Position numbers and translations under genes: made by a program. The notes beneath the pieces are model-generated. The model searched no databases. It was not told where the DNA came from and saw nothing but the letters and a program-made list of their open reading frames with translations. 64,000 nt of DNA from Paraphysomonas bandaiensis. Its lineage: Eukaryota; Chrysophyceae. Shown piece by piece: positions 33,901 to 43,449 of the stretch. The stretch covers positions 103,892 through 167,891 of the forward strand of contig CBFFRP010000153.1 of assembly GCA_965644295.1 (NCBI GenBank), in the 5' to 3' direction. The stretch's first letter is position 1; every line of letters starts with the position of its first letter.

Positions 33901-35812
33901 AGACCGTTAAATAAAATGCTTCTCAACTATCATAGACGTAAACGTCTACAATGGACAGAGGATGCCAATGAAGCATTTGAAAAGATCAAATTGATGATCC
34001 ATGAATGTCCAACATTATTTTTCATTGATGACGAGTCACCAATATATTTATTGACCGATGCATCTGATTATGGAATAGGAGCATACCTCTACCAAGTAGT
34101 AGATGGTGTAGAACGTCCAATAGGATTTCTCAGTAAAACATTCGATGAAAGAATGATGAATTGGGATACACCTCAGAAAGAAGGATATGCTATATACTAT
34201 GCCTTAGATAAATGGGACTACCTATTAAGGTATAGATACTTTACGATCAAAACAGATCATAAAAATATTACTCAGTTGAGAACTGATTACGCTAAGGATA
34301 AGAAAGTTCAGCGATGGTTGAAATGTTTCCAAGCATATGATTATGATCTATGTGATATTAAAGGATCTGATAATGTTGTTGCTGATGCATTTAGTAGACT
34401 ATGTGCATTAGAATCTAAAATGGAAACAAAATGTGCTTCCCTAATTCCCGATATTAAAGTTCCAAACAAGGAATGGGAAATTATTAAAAGATTTCATAAC
34501 AATGTTACAGGTCATCATGGTATTGATCGTACAATACAAAAATTACGAGACAATGGTCATAAATGGTCAAAGCAAGGGGCACATGTGACAAAATTTATTA
34601 AAACTTGTCCTTGTTGTCAAAAGATGAGTAGAATTAAACCAATAATTAATGCTCATCCCTTTACTGTCTCAACATATGGCCCGATGCAAAGAATAGCAGT
34701 GGATTTTATTCAGAGTCTGCATCCAGATGAGGATGGATACACTAATATATTAGTGATTATCGATTCTTTTTCTAGGTGGGTAGAATTAATCCCTACTAAG
34801 AATCTCACTGCCATGGCGGCGGCAAAGGGGATTGCTTCAACACCTGGGTAGATATGGAGCACCTATTGAGATTCATTCGGATCTTGGACCAGCATTTGTG
34901 GATGATTTAACAAAATCATTGATAGAAATGGTTGGAAGTAATCAATCATTTTCGATGGCGTATTCTAAAGAAGAAAATGCTATAGTGGAACGTGCTAATA
35001 AAGAAATTTTAAGGCACTTAAGAAATATTATATTTGATAAAAATGTACTAAATAATTGGTCAATGTATCTACCTTTAGTACAAAGAATTATGAATTCTTC
35101 TAAACATAGAAGCACCGGCGTTACTCCCGCTAGTATTCTATTTGGGAATGCAGTAGATTTAGATAAGAGTTTATTCATTGAACACAATGAGAACTTGGAC
35201 GGGAACGAACAAAAGCTATCACATTGGATAGATAGAATACAAAAGGTTCAGTCCACTATTATGGATGTTGCAAGACGAAATCTTCGCAAACATGATGAAA
35301 TCCACATGGCAACTGCACCAAATATACAAACAAAAGAATTTCCAATAAATTCTTATGTGTTAGTTGAGCATAGACAAAATGCTTTACGTCCTGGACCGGC
35401 AAGTAAGTTATTACCATATCTTAAAGGTCCAATGCGAGTAGTCAATGTTATTGGAGACAAATATACTCTTCAAGATATTGTTACTAAACGTAATAAAGAC
35501 TATCATATAAAGAAATTAAGGGAATTTAATTACGATCCCTCTACTATTGACCCCTTACAAGTGGCATGTAAAGATGGTGGAAACTTTTATGCTATTGACC
35601 ATATTTCAAAAATAAAAGGTCGAGCTAAAGGTCCGAAAAGTCAAATAAAATTTCTAGTACATTGGATAGGGTATGAAAAACCTACATGGGAACCATGGGC
35701 TAACGTTAGAAAAACGTATGCTCTACAAAATTTCCTAACTCAACATCCTGATGAAAATGTAAGAAATTTACTACCTCGAAATGTGGTTTATTCTTCTGAT
35801 GAAGAAGATTAA
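30979..35812 (+). pseudogene. Gag-Pol of gypsy C, one frameshift in integrase, C-terminal chromodomain
   Basis: One frame runs from the ATG at 30979 to 34851. Its Gag part is basic and Ser-rich with a CWICGNLHKGDC Cys/His cluster. Then come protease (LLDTGATGNNF), RT with the YLDD box in CELYLDDLIIYA, RNase H starting YLLTDASDYGIG, and the integrase zinc region (GHHGID...CPCCQK). An extra base in the G-run near 34828 shifts the frame; the enzyme continues in the frame that is open to 35812. Integrase catalytic residues are present on both sides (VDFIQS, HSDLGPAF, NAIVERANKE). The last 60 residues are a clear chromodomain (KFLVHWIGYEKPTWEPWANV), which in chromoviruses directs integration to particular histone marks. 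Gag and Pol are fused without a stop. Confidence 0.88.
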
Positions 35813-35877
35813 TAACAAAGTTTACAGAATTGAGTGTCAATATAACACATTAACACATCAATTATAAGGGGAGGTAG

Positions 35878-36194
35878 TGTAGGACTATCCACTTACATAT
35901 AGAATATATACGTGTACATGTCCTGTATTATATGATTAGTAGTACAGTACTGTATTGTATACGTGTACCATGTAGTTAGGAATACAAACTGTAGGGAATG
36001 TGATTGTTGGGATTAGCAATAGCCGTTGATATTGTAGACAGTATTATTAGCCGTTGATATTGTAGACAGTATTATTAGCCGTTGATATTGTAGACAGTAT
36101 TATTCATGATTCATTATACGATAATAATCATTATTTTGTACTTCTGTACTTGGGTATTGCTTTGCACACATACACATATGTATGCAAGCCCACA
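35878..36194 (+). repeat. Right LTR of gypsy C
   Basis: 317 bp, uninterrupted. It holds three 28-bp tandem units at 36023-36105. Confidence 0.92.
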
Positions 36195-37208
36195 ATGCTA
36201 AGGAACGACAAAGAAAAATGGATAAATTCGAAAGGAGAGGAAAGACAAAGGAAAAGGCTACGAAGAGTGTGCAGCAGCCAGGATCAAAGGATTATACTGG
36301 TTGTCATATCTGTGGAGATTTGAGTCACAAAGCCCGACAGTGCAAGTCGAAAAAACGGAGGAACATAAAAAAAGCTGGATATTGAGAATCCTCGAAAATC
36401 AAACAGGAAATTCGAGACAGAATGGAAGAAATATGATGTCAACGATGGAGAGTCGTCGGATGATGAAGCGAATATGCTTGGAGAAGAGGTTTTGCTATCG
36501 GTGGATACGTCGGAAGAACCTCGTGTATATCTGGACTGTTTATTATATAGTAACGGATAAAATTGCACTGGAGTCATTTACTCCAGAGTTTGGGGCAATC
36601 CAACTGACTAGAAAGGGTTCTCAATTGGAGACACAGGGAACTGGTACATTCGGGGTATGGAGAGACATCAGAGTTAGTGAAGAAGCGGTGAAGAACATTG
36701 TGTCAGGAGGAATGCTGCGATCAATGGGGTACGGATTACAACTGCTCCGAAAGCCTAAAATCGTGGAATTGGACTCTGGAAACGAGGTGTTGACTGGAGA
36801 GTACGATATGAGCATGGAGGAATGCCGTATGTGGATTTTTTGATGGAGGTGTTAAATCTGCCAAATGTGTCTATGTGCAATCAGATGGAGGAGGTAAATT
36901 TGTCGGATAATACTGGACAAGATGCGTTGGACCTCTTACATGATCGCACTGGACATGTCTCGAAATCGAAGTTAATAGAAGCTCACCGACACATGTTATT
37001 CAGAGGATCAGGACTACAACGACATCACCTTTCGAAGGCAAAGGAGAAGAGTTGCAAAAAACCCCTGTGTAAATGGTGTGCCAAGGCGAAGATAACCAGA
37101 CATTCGTTCAAATCACGGATCAATGAAGAGCTAAGCGCAGTCAGGTTTCTGGAAAGGGTGACAGCTGACATCTCAGTGTACCTGAATTGTGAATCAAGAC
37201 AGGGCTAA
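36195..37208 (+). pseudogene. Copia gag 3' part, protease region and GAG-pre/integrase zinc region
   Basis: It resumes copia gag after gypsy C. A second zinc knuckle CHICGDLSHKARQC lies at about 36304-36345. The protease region that should follow is too eroded to show a DSG/DTG triad with confidence. At 36920-37100 the GAG-pre/integrase HHCC region is readable (LLHDRTGHVSKSKL ... CKWCAKAKITRHSF). Frames change at about 36385 and 36840. Confidence 0.7.
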
Positions 37209-38355
37209 AATATGTACTCCTATTTACGGACTTCAATGGCGACAAAGATGATATATATGGGAGTATGGTTTAAAGACTCGAAGCGGAGATGAAGTGTTCA
37301 AATGTCTACACGACACTTGTGCGAGGTTCACTTAGTGAAGTACGAGAGGGGTGGAACCGTATAGTAGAGTATCATGCCGATGGAGATCCGAACTTATTAG
37401 TCAGCAGATAAGAGAGTATCTGTTGCAGCGATATGGGTCTCGGGTGTCACATACAACGAGAGACACGCCAGAGCTCAACGCGGTGTCTGTGAGAGGAAAT
37501 TCCGAACAATTGGGGAGATGACACTGACGATGTTGACGGCATCCGGACTTCCAAAGTCATTCTGGTTTGATGCTTATATCAAACTGCATGTTACATTGTG
37601 CGACGAATATGGCAAGGATGGATGTCTCCATATGAGTGTGTCCCAGGGGGGAGCGTTCCCAGCCTATCGTGGCTATACGGAAATGGGGGTGTAAAGCATA
37701 TGTGCTAACACCCAAGGCCGACAGGAGGAAGGACTGGGAGGACAAAGCAATGACAGGTTACTTCATAGGGTATCCAGCTGATCGATAAGGATACAAGGTT
37801 CTAGTGGGGGACACCGTAGTACAAGCTGTACATGTATTGTTTGTTGATGAATCGGCACCTGAGAGGCGTCAGGATTATTATAGAGAGCTGGAGGAGGCTC
37901 AAGTGGCTATAGATCCCGAGGCTCGTCAACCGGGTGAGTTGGAGTATCTAATTGGAAAGCACTATGAGGACTGTGGTCTGCTATACAAGACTAACAGAGA
38001 GTGGTGATAAGGAAGGGGCTTATTGTGGGATACCAGTCGTTGGTTACTGGTGGCCAAGTTCAAGTGGAGGATATGACTCCTATTTTCACATTGCTGACAT
38101 CAAGAAGATGACAGAGGATCATGCGCAGAGAGGGTGGTTAGTTAGGGCCAGAGTTACTGACAACCGTGACGGCGGTATCAGCGGAGTGGTGCCACAGCAG
38201 TCGGAAAGTGGGCAAGTGAAGCCCCAGGCTGACTCAGCATCACCTTCGGGGGAACGGACCCCTGCCGAGAATCATCCGCACGGCAAACGCGTAAGAACTC
38301 CAACAAGGACTGTAACGAACGTGTCAGTATTAGAACAAATCCATCATTTTTGAGT
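37209..38355 (+). pseudogene. Copia integrase core and linker, eroded
   Basis: Fragments of the integrase core and its C-terminal part are spread over several frames (for example a YRGYKVLVGDTVVQAVHVLFVDE-like stretch split near 37795). The rest is a Pro/Ser-rich linker before RT (residues with SGERTPAENHPHGKRVRTP). No intact catalytic triad was recovered. Confidence 0.55.
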
Positions 38356-38499
38356 GAGGAGGGTGATGTGAGTGACCTTTTACAGGAGGCAGACTCAGTG
38401 TGGATGTCAGCGGAAGAGTCGACAGTACCTTAGACACATCGTGTCCTTGGAGAGTGCCGAGCACAGGGAGTGGAGACGAGCTCGCCGTGTAGAGCGAGA

Positions 38500-39440
38500 G
38501 GGTCTGGCGAGGCGAGACACCATGGAGGTGACTCGTATACCGGACGGAGTTGTCCCACTGCTCTCCAAGTACGTCTATGATGGAAAGAAGTACGACAAGG
38601 AGGGAGAGGTCCGCCGATATAAGGCTCGTCTTGTAGCAATCGGTTGTGGACAGCAGTCGAGTGGTTGGGCGAACCATTTCGCTCCCGTTGTTAAGGGGGT
38701 AACAGTGCGACTGTTAATCGCCATAGCCTTCGTGATGAACATGGAAATTCATCAACTGGATGTGTCGAACGCATAGAGGGGGACGTATATATGAAGACAA
38801 CTCCGGACTTTCAGCTGCCTGACGGTTACTGCTTTAAGTTGAAGAAGTCGTTATACGGGCTTCGGAGTTCCCGGTCGTGGAAAATATTGGATAAATTCAT
38901 ACGATCTATGCATTTTAAACCATGTTGTGTATTAGACCCGTGTTTGTATTATCAGTACAAAAGGGCGATGAATTGGTATTATTAACGATATACGTGGATG
39001 ATATATCCTAGTTTTAGGTCGTGATGTCAACATAGTGAAGGATATTAAAGCTCAACTGTGTGCCCGGTTTGATATGAAGGATATGATAGGCGAGCTGAGA
39101 TGGAACATTTTCTGAATGTTCGAGTCACAAGGACGCCAGAGTATATTCGTTTTGACCAATCAGTATATAATAGTTTATGCGGCTAAGATCTTAGAAAAGT
39201 TAGAGAAGTACCTTAGGTCACCGCGAAAGGTACGGAAGAGTCCTCTACCAGCAGAAGTAATGGATTTAGTGGCAAAAGGGGCGCGGCATGATGAGCATAC
39301 CGAGAGGAGGAACAGCTTATAGTAGATAACTTCCCATATCGGCCGCTGATAGGTGCATTACTATATCTATCGATGAACACAAAGCCGGATATTGCCTATG
39401 CAGTGGGAGTACTGTCTCGGTTCAGTAATAAGGTGAATAT
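38500..39440 (+). pseudogene. Copia reverse transcriptase, eroded
   Basis: The RT opening is readable as GEVRRYKARLVAIGCGQ, then HFAPVVKGVTVRLLIAIAF and HQLDVSNA at 38600-38775. A stop follows the block that should read on into the next motif. KKSLYGLRSSRSWK is at 38838-38880 and the active-site box YVDD at about 38990, with a stop shortly after. The C-terminal MNTKPDIAYAVGVLSRFS-like segment is at 39375-39425. Confidence 0.75.
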
Positions 39441-39689
39441 TGAAGTACGCAAGAGCTATTAACACACGTATAGCAATATATTCGTGGTTCTATTGACAAA
39501 GGGATTCAATATGGGAGTAGACGGTTCGACTTCTTCCATATGTTTACTGACGCGGAGCAATCCCGAGACAACTGAGCATTTTGTAATCTGTGTTACCACT
39601 AGTTTAGAGTAATAGATAGATAAATGTAATAAGTTCTCTCATGTAATAATAATCAGATCTTATTATATTTACTGACGCGGATTGGGCGG

Positions 39690-40204
39690 GAGACCAGCTG
39701 TCCAGGAAGTCCACGTCGGGGTACGTTGGGTTTGCAGCGGGAGGGCCTATAGTCTGGCAGTCCAAACTGCAGACGACAGTGGCAACGTCAAGCATGCAGT
39801 CTGAGTATCAGTGTATTTACTCGGGTCTCCAAGAAGTGCTATGGGTTCGGGGGGTGACGTGTGAGATTAAGTTGAGGCTCATCAAACCCACACACCATTC
39901 TTCATCGACAGTCAGAGTGCCCAGGATTTGGCCGAAAACCCAGTGTTTCACAAGAAGTCGAAACACATTGAGATTAAGTATCACATACATGGTGAGAGAG
40001 CATGTGGGTCCTAATCAGTTCAATATACGAATAAGTTGGTACACATGTGCATACATCACAACCAGCAGCAGATATTTATACAAAGTCATTGGTTGGTTTA
40101 TCATGATACATGGAGCAGAGAAAGAGAAATCTTGGAGAGAGAAAATTAAGAGTTCCACTGAAGTGACTAATGAGGGACCAAGAGATAAAAGAAGACGCAA
40201 GTAG
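39690..40204 (+). pseudogene. Copia RNase H region, eroded
   Basis: AGDQLSRKSTSGYVGF, then QSKLQTTVATSSMQSEYQC and EVLWVRGV at 39685-39855, followed in another frame by FFIDSQSAQDLAENP and KHIEIKYH-like segments to about 39990. These are the standard C-terminal copia motifs. Confidence 0.75.
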
Positions 40205-40326
40205 GTACTGAGTTTTTTAGACAGAGGTTTAGACTTAGAGATGAGTCTATTTTACTGTCAAGAATTTTTATCTCAGGCATACAATAGCTAGGAGGCGTCA
40301 TGGTACAACACTCAATTGAGGGGGAG

Positions 40327-40637
40327 TGTTGAGATCTGAAGATTCTATATACTTGCAATTGAGTGCAGTATTATGTGAGATGCAAGGATCGAAAGATATA
40401 ATATATATATATATATAATTAGTACATACATTATATTGTGTAGTATGAAACTGAAGTAGAAGTGGGTAACTATACAGGATACGATCACTGAGTGTGTGGT
40501 TTGTACACTATAGTGGTAAATAAATGGTGTTGAACACATCGAATACAACTTAGGTTCTTTATCATGTTGTAATGTTTATAATTTCATCTTATCAATTGAG
40601 AATAGTAAACCTTAGCAAATAATGTCAACTTCTGATA
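40327..40637 (+). repeat. Right LTR of the copia element
   Basis: 311 bp, preceded by the polypurine tract GAGGGGGAG (40318-40326) and followed by GTTAG. It differs from the left LTR mainly by a longer TA run at 40400-40420. Confidence 0.9.
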
Positions 40638-41040
40638 GTTAGATCTCTATACTTGTCACTAATCAGTACACACTTTTTTATCCTACTATTTAACGCTACG
40701 GAAGCTGCTTGTTGTGCGTCACCGCAAGCACCACTTCCGTTCTGAGTTCTTAAGGTGAACATCCCGGATGCTTGACTTCAGCAGGCAGCCCAATACCCGG
40801 TTAGCCTTTTTAAGTGGGCCCTGTCTCGGATGCCCGTTTATTCGTCAGTGCCCAACGACGTCTACACAAGTGACACTTATTGGTGTCCCTTGCACCACAC
40901 AAGCATTCGGCTACGAGTGAGCAGAAGAATATCTGCTGACTATGTTTGCGGCTCACGTTAGTTTTCCAGAGATAATATCTCCGGTACTTATCCCCCAGAA
41001 CACCACGAAAAGAGGTGCGAGTCCGACTTTGTTGAGGGTA

Positions 41041-41392
41041 GTTTATATTCGACTTGTTCAGATGAAAACTTATTATTCTAGTATTGAGAACCACAAAGAA
41101 AAAATTCTTTTAATGCTTTTACTGCGACTTCTAATCGATTAACAAGAGTGCAACTGTATTCTACTGTAATTTAAATACTTATAACTACAGTTTTCAATTG
41201 CTCTCACATATAGCCGGACTCATCACTCCCTCTCAATTCAAAGCTGTAGATAGACTCTCGACATCACACATAACTTGCGGATACGCAACCACCGAAGCCC
41301 ACACAGGACAAACAGGTGGACGTATGAGCCCAACATTTCAGCTACTAGTCTCACTTCACAGTCAACTGATCACCTACGTCGTTGAACGATTT
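41041..41392. other. Intergenic, copia LTR/3'-end fragment in minus orientation
   Basis: Read on the minus strand, 41235-41247 is a polypurine-like GAATTGAGAGGGAG followed by a TGATGAGTCC LTR-like start. Related sequence occurs near 52290-52330. The stretch GATACGCAACCACCGAAGCC near 41279 is also found near 50440, which is upstream of another copia polypurine tract. Confidence 0.4.
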
Positions 41393-41780
41393 TGTCACGC
41401 ATACCTGTAGTTACTGTTATACGTGGAGTTATACGGTGTTATACTGCGGTACTCTAGGTAGCATGCTGTTGTACTTTCATTTTCAGTTTATTTAGTATAC
41501 ATTGCGGTTACTGTATTCTTGAAGGGATATAAGTCCCGTATATGTACAAGTATGATACTGTAAACTGTAGATGATTCACAGCAAGATAGAGTGTTGTATG
41601 TTTTCACTTCTTCTTTTACACGTTTTAACGTAATTTAATTCATTCTATACTCGCGGTTTGCTTGTGTTAGGAGGCAGTTTCACCGGTTTGGTGTTCTGGA
41701 CAGTGTATTCTCGGTTTGGGAAGCACTTTAAATTCATATAAAACGTTGTAAACACGGTCTTTCTCATCAGAAAGATTACA
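41393..41780 (+). repeat. Left LTR of gypsy B
   Basis: 388 bp, TGTCACGC to GATTACA. Confidence 0.92.
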
Positions 41781-41837
41781 GTATTAATACTTTAGTCGGA
41801 TAGAAAGAAACATTGTTTATTTATATTATTGTCGACT

Positions 41838-43449
41838 ATGAGTTCGGAAGAAGAGGTTCCGAACATTATGGAGTTCCTTCAGCAGCGGTTTGCTGAACAG
41901 AATGAACAGTTTGCTCAACAACAGCAGCAGTATGCTGAACAGCAAGAGCAGCTGAACAAACGCTTTGAGTCTATTGATCTTCATTTCGAAATGTTCGAAC
42001 AAAGGTTGCAGCAGCTGGAGTCTCGACGTTCCTCAAGACAAGCCACTCCAGCTAATTCGGAAGTAGATTTTGGAGGGGGTATATCCCAGATTGATGAAGA
42101 GGCAACGAATCAAATTGAAGAGGTTCAACAGGAAGAAGAACAAGCTGAAGGACCAGTACATGAACAGCAATATATAGACCCAGATCTACTTCAGACCAGA
42201 ATCGAGGACGCAGTCCAACAGGCCGTGACTCAACGCAACACAGGTATTGAGAGAGGAAGAGCAGCCTAGGAGGAGGAATGTTAGGAGACAGACTATTCAA
42301 GAAGCGCTAAGGCAGGCCGACGAAGACAGGACTAGTCAGGTCGTATTGACTCAACAGGATAATTCATACTTGAAGATCCAATTGACGGAAATTACTTTAG
42401 ACGGCTTCATGACATTTATGGAGAAGATTGCTGAGTATGAAAAACGGAATTATAATAGAGCGGTGCCTTCAGTGTACAGTTTGCTTAAAGATCGAGCAAG
42501 GGACATGGTTCGTCATACCCTGCGACGCATGAATCCAACAGAATTCCCTACATACTTGGAGTGTACTGATGCTAGGATCACACATATCATTGAGGCAGTT
42601 AAACGTTTATTTAAACCTTTGGACGTAATGGCATTCAACAAAATATTGTACAAATCTTGCAAAGCATACAAGGTTAATATGGAGAGACTGGAGGATTTCA
42701 GGAAAGCTGATGAAGATATATGTATTCTCGAAACTAAGTTTATTCAGAGATACGACTTCTTGGTGGATGCAGCAAAAGTAAATCACTTGACTTTGAGTAT
42801 ACCTCTAACTACCACCAAACGAGGTGGGTCACTGGAAGTCTGGATGAGTTTGATACCACCTTGTATGAGAGACACCAGTAAGAGATTATTGAGAACAGAG
42901 AATTTCAACTCAGTGGAATCATTCTTTGAAGAGTTTTTCGAACATCTAAGAGTAACAAGGGAGCTTTCTGAGAAGTATCAACAATTCAAGGGCAGGTTTA
43001 ATTTCCAAACAAAGCCTCAATTGAATGCTGCAATATTGGCTATGATGGAGGAAGAAGATGATTCGGATGAGAATGAGAAACAGACTAAGGAAAGTAACAA
43101 TGATGCAAAGGATGATGACCTTAAGAGTGTGAATGAGGATGTGATGGCTACAGAAGTTTACAAGAAGAGTCCATGCTTTAAGGAAATGAATGTAGAGGGT
43201 GGGTGCAAGGACAAGAGTTGCAAATTTTCTCATGATAAGGAGATTCTTAAAGAGACACTTCGAGCTATGAATGCCAGGTTTGGAATTAAGGAAATGCCTA
43301 CTAGGACTTCGCCTTGGCCTCAACAAAGGACTCCGAAAGAGAGTGTTCCTTGGTACCAGAGGAAACTAGGAAACGAGAAAGGGGATGTGCGAATGCTTGT
43401 GCGAGAACAAGAGGACCAGGGAGACACAGATCCTATTGATGATCTTTGA
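41838..43449 (+). CDS. Gag of gypsy B (two overlapping frames)
   Basis: The first frame begins at the ATG at 41838. It encodes a Gln-rich coiled coil, then an acidic linker, and ends with TAG at 42267-42269. The capsid-like remainder lies in the +1 frame, open from 42229 to the UGA at 43447-43449, so the switch must happen within 42229-42266. No known slippery signal is obvious, so this may be a programmed shift or a one-base mutation. Near the C-terminus, CFKEMNVEGGCKDKSCKFSH (about 43174-43233) is a CCCH-type finger (C-x9-C-x4-C-x3-H) instead of the usual CCHC knuckle. Gag packages the RNA; the finger is the likely RNA contact, by inference. Confidence 0.75.

Larger units (their letters stand above)
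28763..36194 (+). mobile_element. Ty3/gypsy element C (chromovirus-like), inserted in copia gag
   Basis: Target duplication ATGC (28759-28762 and 36195-36198). The right LTR is 317 bp. The left LTR is also exactly 317 bp once the 1,848-bp Tigger-like insert and its TA duplication are subtracted. LTR ends are TGTAGGAC and AGCCCACA. As far as I can read, the two LTRs are identical, so the insertion is young. A polypurine tract (AAGGGGAGGTAG) precedes the right LTR. I could not match the primer-binding site to a tRNA. Confidence 0.9.
27710..40637 (+). mobile_element. Ty1/copia element, decayed, interrupted by gypsy C
   Basis: It is bounded by LTRs of 307 and 311 bp and a 5-bp GTTAG target duplication (27705-27709 and 40638-40642). 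LTRs begin TGTTGAG and end CTGATA, a TG...TA ending rather than TG...CA. The primer site TGGTAGCGA directly follows the left LTR (28017) and resembles the initiator-Met tRNA site used by many copia elements. The polypurine tract GAGGGGGAG precedes the right LTR. Motif order is Gag zinc knuckles, GAG-pre/integrase, RT and RNase H, as in Ty1/copia. Many stops and frameshifts make it inactive. Confidence 0.88.
27629..41040. mobile_element. Non-autonomous inverted-repeat element, copy 3, split by a copia insertion
   Basis: The left tip is at 27629-27709 and the continuation at 40638-41040. Joining the two sides with one copy of GTTAG restores the sequence order seen at 76-665 in copy 1 (ACTAGTTAG followed by a T-rich stretch and CACTAATCAG). 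The right half, including the right inverted repeat, is missing after about 41040. Confidence 0.75.

Noticed and set aside
43447-43449. UGA between Gag and Pol as a selenocysteine codon
   Set aside because: No selenoprotein homologue or SECIS-like hairpin was recognised; readthrough or simple termination is enough to explain it.
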